The position numbers were made by a program, and so were the translations under genes. From NCBI GenBank assembly GCA_026645935.1, contig JAPKMP010000006.1:124001-188000 (forward strand): a stretch of 64,000 bases of DNA, in the 5' to 3' direction. The stretch comes from Candidatus Villigracilaceae bacterium (GTDB lineage Bacteria > Chloroflexota > Anaerolineae > Anaerolineales > Villigracilaceae). Shown piece after piece: positions 41,336 through 50,949 of this stretch. The notes beneath the pieces were generated by a model, which was not told the origin of the DNA, did no database searches, and saw only the letters and a list, made by a program, of their open reading frames with translations. The first letter of the stretch is position 1. Each line of letters begins with the position of its first letter.

Positions 41336-42313
41336 TCATCTGCCCCATATTTGGCTGGGAAACATCAACGAATCACTTTTTACCATTCGATACGCAAGGC
41401 TTTTATCCGGCGTATAATAAATGCCTGCCAAAGCCGTATTTGCATTGACCATTACCTCACCCGGAACATCATGAATGATGCCGTCATGGACAAGCCCAAA
41501 GGTCAGGTCGCTGACTTTTTGCGTCTCTAACGCCTTAATCAATTCTTGAGCGTTCAATCTTCGTCCAGTCAAGTCTTTCACATAGGCAAAACCGTAAGTT
41601 GGGTCTGCCACATACCATCCATTGTAGCTGAATACCTCGATGGTAGCGTGCAATTCAGACCAGAGGAAAATATAACCGTTTCCCAAATCCTCGCTGCGAC
41701 TTCCCATAATAATAATCCGGGTGATAGCGGGAAGGAAGCGCGCCATCACCTCAGATTTTCCATTACACTCAATGTAACATGAGGATGCCGCGACTCCCGA
41801 TAGAATCTCATCCCCTGCGCCTGTAGCACATAACGGTAGTCCCATCCCGACTGAATTGTGATTCTCAAGATAATTATGTATCATTGCAAAACCCAGGTCA
41901 GCCGTAGTGGGTTGTTCGAGCGCTGGAAAGTTCGAGGCTATATCATTATATGGATCGGATATCAAGCTTGAAGGATCGACGCGGGTTAGTATGATCACTC
42001 CCTGGCTTGGTTGACCGAGTGATTCATATAAGGCGGGAGAAAAGAACCGGAGATAGGACTCTTCATCAAAACCCTTGAGTCTAAACACTTCAGGCTCAAG
42101 TGCGTCCGGGTCAAGTTGGAAGGTATCTGATCCGTTTCTCACATAATTGATCTTAAGAAAATGGCTCTCTCCGTCATAGCTCACTTTCAAAATATTTCCA
42201 TCGCTTGGATCTGACCAATCCTTGACGTTGGGCACCCTTATTGCGGCGTAAATTACAAAAGCCAAAGCCGACAAAGCCATTGAGATGGTGATTATTCTCG
42301 TATATCTTTTCAT
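41336..42313 (-). CDS. Membrane-anchored transglutaminase-like protein
   Basis: 325 residues. One N-terminal membrane helix (about 6-25) is followed by a domain of unknown type and then a transglutaminase-like core: ECNGKSEVMARFLP gives the Cys, ELHATIEVFSYNGW the His and YVADPTYGFAY the Asp of the triad. The catalytic domain would lie outside the membrane. Substrate unknown: protease, amidase or crosslinking roles are all known for this fold. No close neighbour suggests a partner. Confidence 0.65.
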   Translation of the reverse strand: MKRYTRIITISMALSALAFVIYAAIRVPNVKDWSDPSDGNILKVSYDGESHFLKINYVRNGSDTFQLDPDALEPEVFRLKGFDEESYLRFFSPALYESLGQPSQGVIILTRVDPSSLISDPYNDIASNFPALEQPTTADLGFAMIHNYLENHNSVGMGLPLCATGAGDEILSGVAASSCYIECNGKSEVMARFLPAITRIIIMGSRSEDLGNGYIFLWSELHATIEVFSYNGWYVADPTYGFAYVKDLTGRRLNAQELIKALETQKVSDLTFGLVHDGIIHDVPGEVMVNANTALAGIYYTPDKSLAYRMVKSDSLMFPSQIWGR

Positions 42314-42429
42314 ATCCGCAAATCCATAACCGTTTCTTTAAGTCATCATGTCAGATCGGATTACAAACAAATAGAGACTTTTTCTCAAAAACCGCAGGAA
42401 TAATACATTGTACGTCAAGTTTATTGATC

Positions 42430-42777
42430 CTACCGCGCATTCCAGATCGCGTCCGCCACGATCATGCCGATGAACATGGATATAAATTGAAGGATCCCTC
42501 CCGCGGTTAAGCCTGCAAGCACGGAGGCTGCTACAGCGGGGATCGCGGTCCAATTGAATTTTGTCGCGAGCCAGCGCGGCAGCCTCCATGCCAGTATCGC
42601 GGCGAGGATGATGCTGATGATGTTGCAGACCAGACTTGCGAGCAAGGCGGGACCGCCCGAACTGTCGTTGAATCCGTTCAGCATGATCAGCAGTCCGAAC
42701 ATGACGACCGATCCGCCAAGCACTAGCAGAACAATGGTAATGATAAGGGACACGATGGCTGGTGTTTTAGTGGGCAT
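42430..42777 (-). CDS. Small membrane protein, unknown function
   Basis: 115 residues, with hydrophobic segments near 8-32, 45-65 and 80-108. GAGGAGAT lies at a good distance before the ATG. No family recognised. Confidence 0.65.
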   Translation of the reverse strand: MPTKTPAIVSLIITIVLLVLGGSVVMFGLLIMLNGFNDSSGGPALLASLVCNIISIILAAILAWRLPRWLATKFNWTAIPAVAASVLAGLTAGGILQFISMFIGMIVADAIWNAR

Positions 42778-42857
42778 GGTAAATATCTCCTCGAAGATTA
42801 TACCTTTTGGGGCGTCAGACTTTCATTAACCTCCCCCTTCTTCCGGTTGCCGGATTG

Positions 42858-42915
42858 GTCGGTTGGTCGTATAGTCGCATGGTCTGATAGTCAAAAGACT
42901 ACGCGACCAACCGAC
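42858..42915. repeat. GTCGGTTGGTCG inverted repeat in the exporter leader
   Basis: GTCGGTTGGTCG (42858-42869) and CGACCAACCGAC (42904-42915), with additional TAGTC/GACTA pairing inside. It ends ~22 bp before the ABC exporter start. It may be an intergenic repeat or an RNA hairpin affecting translation. Confidence 0.65.
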
Positions 42916-42937
42916 TACGAGACGAGGAGACTACCTT

Positions 42938-44917
42938 ATGCACGGATACGGCTGGTTCATGGCAATGCGCCAGGGCGACGAAAAGCCCAAGGTCACCCGC
43001 GAACTTTTATTGCGCGTCCTCAACTACGCCAAACCATATTGGGGGCATATCGCGGGCATGCTTATTACGATCCTTCTCAGTACAGGTATTTCCCTGCTGA
43101 CCCCGCTCATCTTCCGCAACATGATCGACGTGGTGCTGCCCGCCAAGGATACACAACGGCTCATCTGGCTCGGGCTGGCGCTGCTCTTCATCCCCGCGCT
43201 CAACGGCGCGATCAGTGTCGTTCAGCGGCGGCTCAATTCCACCGTTGGCGAAGGCGTGATCTTCGATCTGCGTTCCGCGCTCTTCTCGCGCCTGCAACGG
43301 ATGTCCCTGCGTTTCTTCACCAACACCAAGACCGGCGAACTCATGTCGCGCCTCAACAGCGACGTGGTCGGCGCGCAGAACGCCATCAGTAACACGATTG
43401 TTAACATCGTGACCAATCTTATCGAAGCCATCGCTTTGCTTGCGGTGATGCTCACGTTGGAATGGCGGCTCACGCTGGTCAGTGTGCTCATCCTGCCGTT
43501 GTTCATCATCGTCGCTCAAAGGCTTGGAACCGTTTTACGCGACATCGCCCGTCAAGCCATGGACACGAACGCGCAGATGAACGCGCACATGAACGAGACC
43601 CTCAACATCGGCGGCGCGCTGCTCGTCAAACTTTTTGGACGCACCCGCGAAGAGGAGAAACGCTTCCGCGAACGCGCGGCGAACGTCCGCGATATTGGAA
43701 TCAGACGGGCAGTGATCGGCTCGACGTTCTTTGTCATATTCGGTCTGGTCACGGCAGTGGGCACGGCGCTCGTTTACGGGCTGGGCGGATACTTCGTCAT
43801 CACAGATGTCTTCACCGTCGGTACCATCGTCGCATTCGGTTCGTATCTCGGGCAACTGTATGGAACCTTGCAGGGTCTCGCCAGCGCTCCGGTGGATTTC
43901 TCCACATCGATGGTCAGTTTCGAGCGCGTCTTCGAGATCGTGGATCTGCCGCAAGACATTGCCGAAAAGGAGAATGCCATCGAACTCAAAGATGTCAAAG
44001 GTGAATTGCAATTCGATAACGTCACTTTCAATTACAAGGTCGACGAATCGATCCTTTTGAAAGACGTAAAACGCTATGGGAGGATGGAGGATGTGAAAGC
44101 CGTTTTCAGCGGAGGAAATGGAAATGACCGCGGACCGAAGACCGCAGACGGCCCGTCGTCCATTGTCCGTCGTCAGGATGGAAGCGCCTCAGACTCCCCC
44201 GAGCCTGATTCAACCTCACAGGCACGCGAGATTGCCCTGAAAGGAATCTCCTTTACCGCCCGTCCGGGAGGGTTGGTCGCTCTTGTCGGTCCCTCCGGTG
44301 CTGGTAAAACAACCGTGACCTATCTCATTCCGCGCCTTTACGATCCAGGCGATGGCTCGATCCGGATAGACGGACACAATCTCAAAGATGTCACGCTTGA
44401 ATCGTTGTCCCATTCGATTGGCATGGTCACGCAGGAGACCTATCTCTTCCACGACACCATCCGCACCAACTTGACCTACGCCAAACCGGATGCGACACAA
44501 GACGAGATCGAGTCCGCTGCCATAGCTGCCAACATCCACAACTTCATCGTGGATTTGCCCGAAGGGTACGACACCATCGTCGGCGAGCGCGGATATCGAC
44601 TGAGCGGCGGCGAAAAACAGCGCATTGCCCTCGCGCGCGTGATCTTGAAAAATCCGCGCATTCTTGTTTTGGATGAAGCGACGAGTTCGCTCGACAGCGA
44701 ATCCGAAGCGCTGATTCAAGAGGCGTTGAAGCGGGTGATGGCTGGGCGCACGAGCATCGTCATTGCGCACCGCCTTTCCACGATCCTTGCCGCCGATTTG
44801 ATTCTGGTCATGGATCGGGGCAAGATCGTGGAGCGAGGCACGCATGCAGAACTGCTTTCCCTCAACGGTTTATATTCCCAGTTGTACGAAACACAATTCC
44901 GTGCCGAGAAAATTTGA
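42938..44917 (+). CDS. ABC exporter, fused permease-ATPase (MsbA/LmrA type)
   Basis: 659 residues. Six membrane helices at about 35-320, then a nucleotide-binding domain with Walker A GPSGAGKTT, signature LSGGEKQRIALARV, Walker B ILVLDEATSSLD and H-loop IAHRLSTI. Half-transporters of this type work as dimers to export lipids, drugs or peptides. Between VDESILLKDV and ALKGISFTARPGG lies a ~55-residue hydrophilic stretch absent from the normal fold, partly encoded by an intergenic-type repeat (see 44126). GAGGAG precedes the ATG. Confidence 0.88.
   Translation: MHGYGWFMAMRQGDEKPKVTRELLLRVLNYAKPYWGHIAGMLITILLSTGISLLTPLIFRNMIDVVLPAKDTQRLIWLGLALLFIPALNGAISVVQRRLNSTVGEGVIFDLRSALFSRLQRMSLRFFTNTKTGELMSRLNSDVVGAQNAISNTIVNIVTNLIEAIALLAVMLTLEWRLTLVSVLILPLFIIVAQRLGTVLRDIARQAMDTNAQMNAHMNETLNIGGALLVKLFGRTREEEKRFRERAANVRDIGIRRAVIGSTFFVIFGLVTAVGTALVYGLGGYFVITDVFTVGTIVAFGSYLGQLYGTLQGLASAPVDFSTSMVSFERVFEIVDLPQDIAEKENAIELKDVKGELQFDNVTFNYKVDESILLKDVKRYGRMEDVKAVFSGGNGNDRGPKTADGPSSIVRRQDGSASDSPEPDSTSQAREIALKGISFTARPGGLVALVGPSGAGKTTVTYLIPRLYDPGDGSIRIDGHNLKDVTLESLSHSIGMVTQETYLFHDTIRTNLTYAKPDATQDEIESAAIAANIHNFIVDLPEGYDTIVGERGYRLSGGEKQRIALARVILKNPRILVLDEATSSLDSESEALIQEALKRVMAGRTSIVIAHRLSTILAADLILVMDRGKIVERGTHAELLSLNGLYSQLYETQFRAEKI
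44126..44175 (+). repeat. GACCGC repeat sequence inside the ABC exporter frame
   Basis: GACCGCGGACCGAAGACCGC and the following GTCGTC-rich bases resemble the intergenic palindrome at 34783-34826. It is translated as DRGPKTADGPSSIVRR within the early nucleotide-binding domain. No frameshift results. Confidence 0.6.
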
Positions 44918-44952
44918 GCGATGATAAATGGGCGATTGGAAAGATCATCCAT

Positions 44953-45429
44953 TTATCGGCGCTGATCCCAAAGTTGGCGCGTGATCTGCAAATGCCCGAG
45001 ATGCAGGTGTGAATGTTCGAGCGCATGCAACAGCGACCAACCGATGGTGAACGTTCCACGCGATGATGCGCGCGGCGTTTCAAGGTCTTGCAGGCTGAGT
45101 CGCTCCAATACGGCGGTTGCGTAGGCATATCCATCATCGAGCCGCTTGTGTAGAAATTCCCCGCCCAGATTTTTTACTTTGAACTCCGCATCGCGGTCGC
45201 GGTTCGACGGTTCCTGGGCGGCGACATCCCCGATCCAGAACCGTTCCGCGCCGGTGATGTGATAGATCAGCACGCAGATCGAATTCATGTTCGCGCCGGG
45301 GGTCCAGTCGAGCGCGTCGGGCGGGAGTCCGTCCATTGTCTTGCGTATGTCATCGTGACATTTTCTGAGCAGGTTCAGATAATCTACGAAAAATGGTTGC
45401 ATCGTTTCCATCACTTTCCAGTCAATCAT
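44953..45429 (-). CDS. DinB-family protein
   Basis: 158 residues. DinB four-helix bundle with the three metal-ligand histidines at VLIYHITGAERFW and the C-terminal LLHALEHSHLHLGHLQITRQ. DinB/YfiT proteins are metal-binding, and some act as thiol-dependent S-transferases with bacillithiol or mycothiol. It is a clear paralogue of the next gene upstream. Its stop overlaps a possible hairpin (GATAAATGG/CCATTTATC) shared with the convergent exporter gene. Confidence 0.82.
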   Translation of the reverse strand: MIDWKVMETMQPFFVDYLNLLRKCHDDIRKTMDGLPPDALDWTPGANMNSICVLIYHITGAERFWIGDVAAQEPSNRDRDAEFKVKNLGGEFLHKRLDDGYAYATAVLERLSLQDLETPRASSRGTFTIGWSLLHALEHSHLHLGHLQITRQLWDQRR

Positions 45430-45438
45430 AATGAGGGA

Positions 45439-45897
45439 TCAGGAGTTTAGGTGAAGCCACATATCCCGCATTACCTGGATATGACCCAGATGGGTTGCGG
45501 TATGCTTTAGCGAATGGCCGATCACCCAGCCGACAGTCACTTCGCGCGTGCGGAACATGCATTTGCGGTCGAGGTCGGCGGGAGTCAATCCTTCCATCAC
45601 GCTTTTGATAAATTCTAGGCTTTCGGTGAGGCGTTGGGTCAACTGGCTGGAGGTCAGTCCTTTCGCGCGAAATTCCGCGTCGCGGTCACGATGCACGTCC
45701 TGTCCCTGAATGACCTCCCCAAACAGGAACTTTTGAGAACCCGTCAGGTGGACGACCAGGACCGCGATCGGGTTCACGCCGGGCTTTGGCGACCAATCCA
45801 GCGCGTCAAGCGGGAGTCCCTCTAGCGCATTTCCGATGTCGCTGTGCAATTCTTGCATGTTGTTCAGGCAGTCGGCGAAAAACGTTTCCATCGTCAT
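45439..45897 (-). CDS. DinB-family protein, paralogue
   Basis: 152 residues, about 40% identical by eye to the product at 44953, with the histidines in VLVVHLTGSQKFLFGE and HSLKHTATHLGHIQVMRDMW. The two genes are 9 nt apart, a tandem duplication. A third, more distant DinB gene is at 49434. Confidence 0.82.
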   Translation of the reverse strand: MTMETFFADCLNNMQELHSDIGNALEGLPLDALDWSPKPGVNPIAVLVVHLTGSQKFLFGEVIQGQDVHRDRDAEFRAKGLTSSQLTQRLTESLEFIKSVMEGLTPADLDRKCMFRTREVTVGWVIGHSLKHTATHLGHIQVMRDMWLHLNS

Positions 45898-46281
45898 TCC
45901 TTTCTATGTCCTTCGATTGTTACTCTGTCAAACGCGGGGATTGCGCGAGGGGCGGGATGCAAAAGAAAGTGTTTTGTTTCCCTTCGATTGCTTAAACACA
46001 ACCGATAAAATTGAGATGCGATGGGAAGAGTCGATTGCCGGGTCGGGCAGGGAATTGGTCAATGCCTTCGGTTTTTGGCGATGGCAATCGGGCTGTAACT
46101 TCAAGATGAACGAAGCCCTGTGAAATATCGGCATTTGCATATGGAAACGGGCGCCTTAATCGGCAAACCCAATGCGCCATTATCGGGTTAAAATGACAAA
46201 CTATCAAGGGACGGTTTATCGTTTTTCATCGCAAAACGGTTTATACTGCCGTGTAATATTCCATCTCAACGGACAAACCCC
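45898..46281. other. Gene-free intergenic stretch
   Basis: No convincing gene between the divergent DinB and CoA-transferase genes. CGGTTTAT occurs twice (46212-46219 and 46237-46244); the second overlaps TATACT at 46242-46247, a possible -10 for the CoA-transferase gene. Confidence 0.5.
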
Positions 46282-47490
46282 ATGCAACCTCTCGACGGCA
46301 TTCGCATTCTCGATATCACCCGCGCGCTGGCGGGACCGTACTGCACGATGATGCTTGGAGACCTCGGCGCGGACGTGATCAAAGTGGAACGTCCCGGGGT
46401 CGGTGATGAGACGCGCGGCTGGGGACCGCCGTTCGTAGGCGAGCCATATGGGAATTATCCAGGCGAGTCCGCATATTTCATTGCGGCAAACAGGAACAAG
46501 CGCAGTATCACCGTCAACATTCAGAGCAGGGAAGGGCAGGGTCTCCTCCGCAAATTGGCTGGCGTAAGCGATGTGCTTGTCGAAAATTATCGCACAGGCG
46601 ATCTGGATAAACTCGGTTTGGGCTACGCGGAGATGCACGCATTGCATCCCAGGTTGATCTACTGCTCGGTGAGCGGATACGGCCGCACGGGTCCATTCGC
46701 AGACCGGGCGGGATACGATGCGGTTCTTCAAGCCGAGGGCGGCATGATGAGCATTACGGGTCCCATCGAAGGACCGCAATCCCGCGTGGGCATCCCCATC
46801 ATCGATATTACTTCCGGCATGTTTGCCTCCACGGCGATTCTTGCGGCATTACGCGCGCGCGATATAACAGGCGAAGGCCAACTCGTGGATATTTCACTTT
46901 TCGATTCGCACCTCGCCCTGCTTACGAATGTCGCTTCGAATTATCTGGTTGGCGGCAAACCGCCCGGGCGTCTTGGCAATGCTCACCCCAACCTTGTGCC
47001 GTACGATTCATTCCAGGCGCGCGACAGTTGGTTTGTGCTCGGCGTCGCCAATGAAAAGCAATGGGGCATTTTGTGCGATGTGTTGAACCGGCCGGAATGG
47101 AAGACCGATCCGCGTTACGAGACCAACCGCAGGCGCGTCGAGAATCGTTCCGTCCTGGTCGGGGAATTAAATAAGATCTTTTCCCAACAAAACGCCGACC
47201 ATTGGCTGGAACAATTGGTGAACGCGGGTTTGCCATGCGGACGAATCAACACCGTGCCGGAGGTGTTCGACCTGCCGCATGCCCGCGCGCGTGAAATGAT
47301 CCTTGAATCCGAACACGCTTCAGCCGGGACGGTGAAACTGCCCGGCTTCCCGTATAAATTTTCCGCCACCCCAGCGGAGATCCAAAAACCGCCGCCGATG
47401 CTGGGCGAGCACACGGAGGAAGTTCTCAAAGGTCTGTTGAATTTTTCCGCAGAGGACGTGGCTTCCTTGCGGGAAAAGGGAGCGATATAA
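46282..47490 (+). CDS. CoA-transferase, CaiB/BaiF family (class III)
   Basis: 402 residues, full length. N terminus LDGIRILDITRALAGPYCTM and DLGADVIKVERPGVGDETRG are typical; the catalytic Asp is D175 in IPIIDITSGM. These enzymes move CoA between carboxylic acids in the cytoplasm, for example formyl-CoA:oxalate, carnitine or bile-acid substrates. The acid used here cannot be read from the sequence, and no acyl-CoA gene lies beside it. Confidence 0.88.
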   Translation: MQPLDGIRILDITRALAGPYCTMMLGDLGADVIKVERPGVGDETRGWGPPFVGEPYGNYPGESAYFIAANRNKRSITVNIQSREGQGLLRKLAGVSDVLVENYRTGDLDKLGLGYAEMHALHPRLIYCSVSGYGRTGPFADRAGYDAVLQAEGGMMSITGPIEGPQSRVGIPIIDITSGMFASTAILAALRARDITGEGQLVDISLFDSHLALLTNVASNYLVGGKPPGRLGNAHPNLVPYDSFQARDSWFVLGVANEKQWGILCDVLNRPEWKTDPRYETNRRRVENRSVLVGELNKIFSQQNADHWLEQLVNAGLPCGRINTVPEVFDLPHARAREMILESEHASAGTVKLPGFPYKFSATPAEIQKPPPMLGEHTEEVLKGLLNFSAEDVASLREKGAI

Positions 47491-47619
47491 AGCCCGAGCC
47501 AGCTTGCTGCTTTATTAGTCCTCTTACATAAGCAATCGCGGGGTGGGTTTTCGATCCGCCATTCGTAGAAAAGATTCAAGAGAATCTCGGGCGGCCTACT
47601 ATTGATTTTTGCAGGAGGT

Positions 47620-48471
47620 TTATTTTGCGATGCGCCTGGCGAAAGATTCGAGCGAAATCGGCTCGCGCTTCAATACCCATCTCAACACATTTAGATTCCC
47701 AGCCAGCCCCCATCGGTCGTAATACTCGAACATCCTGATCAGGTTTTCCACCGCGTATCCGCTCAGCCCGCCCGCGCGCAATCTCCAGTCTTTGATCTCT
47801 TCTCTCTCAGCTCGAACAGGGCGATTTAATACGCGGCTGAATATTTCTGCCAGCTCGGCATGGGATATGGGCTTCGTCCCTGCCAACTCATAGATTGCAT
47901 TGATGTGACCCGGCTCGGCCAGCACGATCCGCGCGGCTTCGGCAAGGTCTTCCAAATCGAGAAAACTGAACTTCGCTTCGACGGAATATGGCACACGCAA
48001 AACGCCCTCTTCGACGATGCTCTTCCAGCCCGCCAGCAGGTTTTGCATGTACGGCGCGGGTTGCAGAATGGTGAATGGAATCCCCGACTCGAACATCATC
48101 TCTTCCACGCGCATCTTTTGCCAGTGATGGTTCATCGCTTCGATCTGCGGATGCAGAACCGAGTGATAGACAAAATGCTCCACGCCCGCCTTCTTCGCTT
48201 CCCCAATTACCAACCTGCCAATTACCTCTTCCTCAGGGCTCATATTCGGGCAAATGTGATAGACCGCCCTCACTTCCTCCATCGCCGCACGAATCACATC
48301 TTCGTTGCGCAAGTCACCAGCGATGACCCTCTCCGCGCCCAGGGATTTCATCACTGAAACCTGCTCTTCGCGGTGTACGAACGCGCAAACGCCATCCGCT
48401 TCAGCGAGCGACTTGATGATGGCTTTGCCCGTCTTACCACCTGCGCCTGTTACGAGTATCATAAGGAACAT
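47620..48471 (-). CDS. NmrA/NAD(P)-binding atypical SDR protein
   Basis: 283 residues. The N-terminal Rossmann motif ILVTGAGGKTGKAII is followed by AGDLRNEDVIRAAMEEVRAV and YHSVLHPQIEAMNHHWQKMR. It lacks the catalytic YxxxK, as NmrA-type redox sensors and some quinone reductases do. The ATG at 48471 and one at 48462 are both possible. Partner or substrate unknown. Confidence 0.82.
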   Translation of the reverse strand: MFLMILVTGAGGKTGKAIIKSLAEADGVCAFVHREEQVSVMKSLGAERVIAGDLRNEDVIRAAMEEVRAVYHICPNMSPEEEVIGRLVIGEAKKAGVEHFVYHSVLHPQIEAMNHHWQKMRVEEMMFESGIPFTILQPAPYMQNLLAGWKSIVEEGVLRVPYSVEAKFSFLDLEDLAEAARIVLAEPGHINAIYELAGTKPISHAELAEIFSRVLNRPVRAEREEIKDWRLRAGGLSGYAVENLIRMFEYYDRWGLAGNLNVLRWVLKREPISLESFARRIAK

Positions 48472-48492
48472 TATCCCACGAACGGAGCGGGC

Positions 48493-48993
48493 ATGACCTC
48501 AATTCGAAAAATTCCAACTCCAGCGTATTCAATGATGGACACATATATGGCAATGACGGGTGCGTACACCGATTGCTATGAGATCGAGATTCAGTTCGCA
48601 ATTTCCATCCCCGAATTCGTTTATGCCTTCTACACAACGCCGCTCTTCAAACTGGAAAGGCTGATTCTACAGATCATGGTTTCGAAACCCTCGACGGATT
48701 TGCAGGCGAAACAGGTAGCCGATGGTGAAATCGATAAATTCGCCGCGTGGACGATGGAGGCGCGTACAGAGAATGAACTCTTGATGTGCGACTTTCTCAG
48801 CCGCACACGCTCGTGGTTCATGACGATCCCTGTGGGGGAATCCAGAACGCGGTTGTATTTCGGCACGGCGGTTGTTCCGAAAGCAGGAAGGACCTCGCTT
48901 GAGTTCGGCTATCGCGCCATGCTGGGGTTTCACCAAATCTATTCGGTGTCCCTGTTGTACTCGGCAAAAAGAAAACTGGAACGCGGGGGCTGA
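48493..48993 (+). CDS. Conserved protein of unknown function
   Basis: 166 residues from the ATG at 48493, with GGAG nearby; the frame runs further upstream over the divergent gene, which is unlikely to be real. Notable stretches are FVYAFYTTPLFKLERLILQI, KPSTDLQAKQ, AAWTMEARTENELLMCDFLS and TRLYFGTAVVP. This looks like a conserved soluble family seen in several phyla, perhaps DUF2867-related, but I cannot name it firmly. Confidence 0.6.
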   Translation: MTSIRKIPTPAYSMMDTYMAMTGAYTDCYEIEIQFAISIPEFVYAFYTTPLFKLERLILQIMVSKPSTDLQAKQVADGEIDKFAAWTMEARTENELLMCDFLSRTRSWFMTIPVGESRTRLYFGTAVVPKAGRTSLEFGYRAMLGFHQIYSVSLLYSAKRKLERGG

Positions 48994-49070
48994 CCGCCTT
49001 GTCAAATCAATCCTCACACCCTACAATCAGGCGATAAATTTCCCTCCCACCTTAGAAAGGATATGCACCC

Positions 49071-49430
49071 ATGTTGAACCTTAATTCAGTGATGATCGGC
49101 ACGAAACAGCCCAAAGAGATGGTCGCTTTCTATGAAAAGATGCTGGGCAAGCCCGCGGATATGGTCGACTCCGAGAACGGTTTTTGGGGTTGGCAGCTCG
49201 GCGGATCGTTCCTCGGAATCCTCAACCATTCCGAAATGGGCGGCAAGACCAAAGACCCGGGGCGGATCATGTTCAATTTTGAAACCGGGCAGGTCAAGGA
49301 GGAGTTCGAGCGCATCAAATCCATTGGCGGGACGAGCGTCCACGAACCGTATGAAATGGGGCAGGGTTGGATCGCCACGCTGGCGGACCCCGACGGCAAT
49401 TACTTCCAATTGATGAATCCCATGAGTTAA
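49071..49430 (+). CDS. VOC/glyoxalase-family protein
   Basis: 119 residues. Beta-alpha-beta-beta-beta repeats with MVAFYEKMLGKPADMV and the C-terminal LADPDGNYFQLMNP, the usual end of single-domain VOC proteins. Metal ligands are incomplete to the eye. AAAGGA lies upstream, and a TACAAT at 49022-49027 could be the -10. Followed 4 nt later by a DinB gene. Confidence 0.82.
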   Translation: MLNLNSVMIGTKQPKEMVAFYEKMLGKPADMVDSENGFWGWQLGGSFLGILNHSEMGGKTKDPGRIMFNFETGQVKEEFERIKSIGGTSVHEPYEMGQGWIATLADPDGNYFQLMNPMS

Positions 49431-49433
49431 AAA

Positions 49434-49928
49434 ATGAGCGAAAATATTTTCGCAAGAGTATTCGAGCACAACAACTGGGCGAATCAAAAGATCCTCGAGG
49501 TCTGTTCCGCTCTGAGCAACGGGCAACTCGACGCCCCGCCTCAATCCGCCACGGAGGGAACGATCCGCAGCACATTGCTTCACCTCGCGGACGCACAACT
49601 CGGCTATCTGCGGATTTTGACCCTGCCGCTCGAACGGAGACAGGAACGCGTCAGCGTGGAATTTGCCCAGGTGGAGGAATCGATCAAACAGACGGGAGAG
49701 GCGTTGTTGAATCTTGTCCGGGAGGAAAAATATCCAAAGGAAAGGCTCGTCACAAGAGATGGTCATTACGTCGAGCCGTGGGTGATTTTGGTCCAGATCA
49801 TCAACCACGCCACCGAACACCGCGAGCAGATCAAAAGCATGCTCACCGCGATGGAAATCGAACCGCCCTCGATCGACGGCTGGGATTACGGCGAGTCCGT
49901 CGGCGCGCTTGTGCCGATATCAAAATGA
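49434..49928 (+). CDS. DinB-family protein
   Basis: 164 residues. DinB pattern with IFARVFEHNNWANQKILEVC, LLHLADAQLGYL and a C-terminal INHATEHREQIKSML carrying the metal-binding histidines. Third DinB protein in the window, only distantly related to the tandem pair at 44953-45897. Co-transcribed with the VOC gene. Confidence 0.82.
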   Translation: MSENIFARVFEHNNWANQKILEVCSALSNGQLDAPPQSATEGTIRSTLLHLADAQLGYLRILTLPLERRQERVSVEFAQVEESIKQTGEALLNLVREEKYPKERLVTRDGHYVEPWVILVQIINHATEHREQIKSMLTAMEIEPPSIDGWDYGESVGALVPISK

Positions 49929-49949
49929 CCAAACGTCGCGGAGAGGACA

Positions 49950-50909
49950 ATGAAAGCGGTCATCCATAAAAAATACGGACCTCCCGATGTTCTTCAATTC
50001 ACAGAGATCGAAAAGCCGGTTCCATCCGATGACCAAATCCTGATCAAGATTCACGCGGTCTCCATCAACGGCTCTGACCGCGAAGGATTGGTCGGCAAGC
50101 CGTTGTATGCGCGCATCGGAAGATTGCCCCACAACAACATCCTCGGTTCGGACATCGCGGGTGTGGTGGAAGCAGTCGGCGGCAACAATGCCGAATTCAA
50201 AGTCGGGGATGAAGTCTTTGGCGAAATACCGGGCTACCACGGCGGCTTTGCCGAATACGTCTGCACGCGCGGAAGGACCATGATGCTGAAACCGAAGGCG
50301 ATGACATTCGAAGAGGCGTCCGCCATTCCCCAGGGCGGAGTCATCGCCCTGAACGGGATCGTCAAAAAAGGCCAGGTTCGAGCCGGGCAAAGTGTCCTCA
50401 TCAACGGCGCGGGCGGAAGCGCAGGGATATTCGCGTTACAGCTTGCCAAACTCCACGGCGCAGAGGTGACATGCGTGGACAATGCGTACAAACTCGATTT
50501 CCTCCGTTCACTTGGCGCTGATAATGTGATCGACCACACGCGCGAAGACTTTACCAGGAGTGGAAAGCGGTTCGACCTCCTCCTCGAACTGATCGCCCAC
50601 CGGTCCGTCTTTGCCTACGCCGGGACCTTGAAACCCAACGGAAGAAGTCTGTTTGTCGGCGGTTCGGTCTCGACGTTGTTTCAGATTTTGCTGCTGGGAC
50701 CAGCGATCAGAAAAATGACAGGCAAGAATGTAGGCATGCTGGTGGTCCCGCAGAACCGTGAAGACCTGGTTGCCATCACGGGACTTATCGAGGCTGGAAA
50801 GATCCGCGCCGTGATCGATAAAACCTATCCGTTCAATGAGATTCGCGAAGCGATGCGCCACGTCAGCGAAGGGCGCGCCAAAGGGAAAGTCGTCATAAGG
50901 GTTGCCTGA
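49950..50909 (+). CDS. MDR-family NAD(P)-dependent reductase (quinone oxidoreductase-like)
   Basis: 319 residues. GroES-like N domain (KAVIHKKYGPPDVLQFTEIE) and Rossmann domain with INGAGGSAGIFALQLAK. It has no four-Cys structural zinc loop, so it belongs to the zinc-free quinone-reductase group. It is 40 nt upstream of a homologue. Confidence 0.85.
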   Translation: MKAVIHKKYGPPDVLQFTEIEKPVPSDDQILIKIHAVSINGSDREGLVGKPLYARIGRLPHNNILGSDIAGVVEAVGGNNAEFKVGDEVFGEIPGYHGGFAEYVCTRGRTMMLKPKAMTFEEASAIPQGGVIALNGIVKKGQVRAGQSVLINGAGGSAGIFALQLAKLHGAEVTCVDNAYKLDFLRSLGADNVIDHTREDFTRSGKRFDLLLELIAHRSVFAYAGTLKPNGRSLFVGGSVSTLFQILLLGPAIRKMTGKNVGMLVVPQNREDLVAITGLIEAGKIRAVIDKTYPFNEIREAMRHVSEGRAKGKVVIRVA

Positions 50910-50949
50910 AGCCCGTCCGCGCCCTGACGGAGATGAGGATACGAACATC

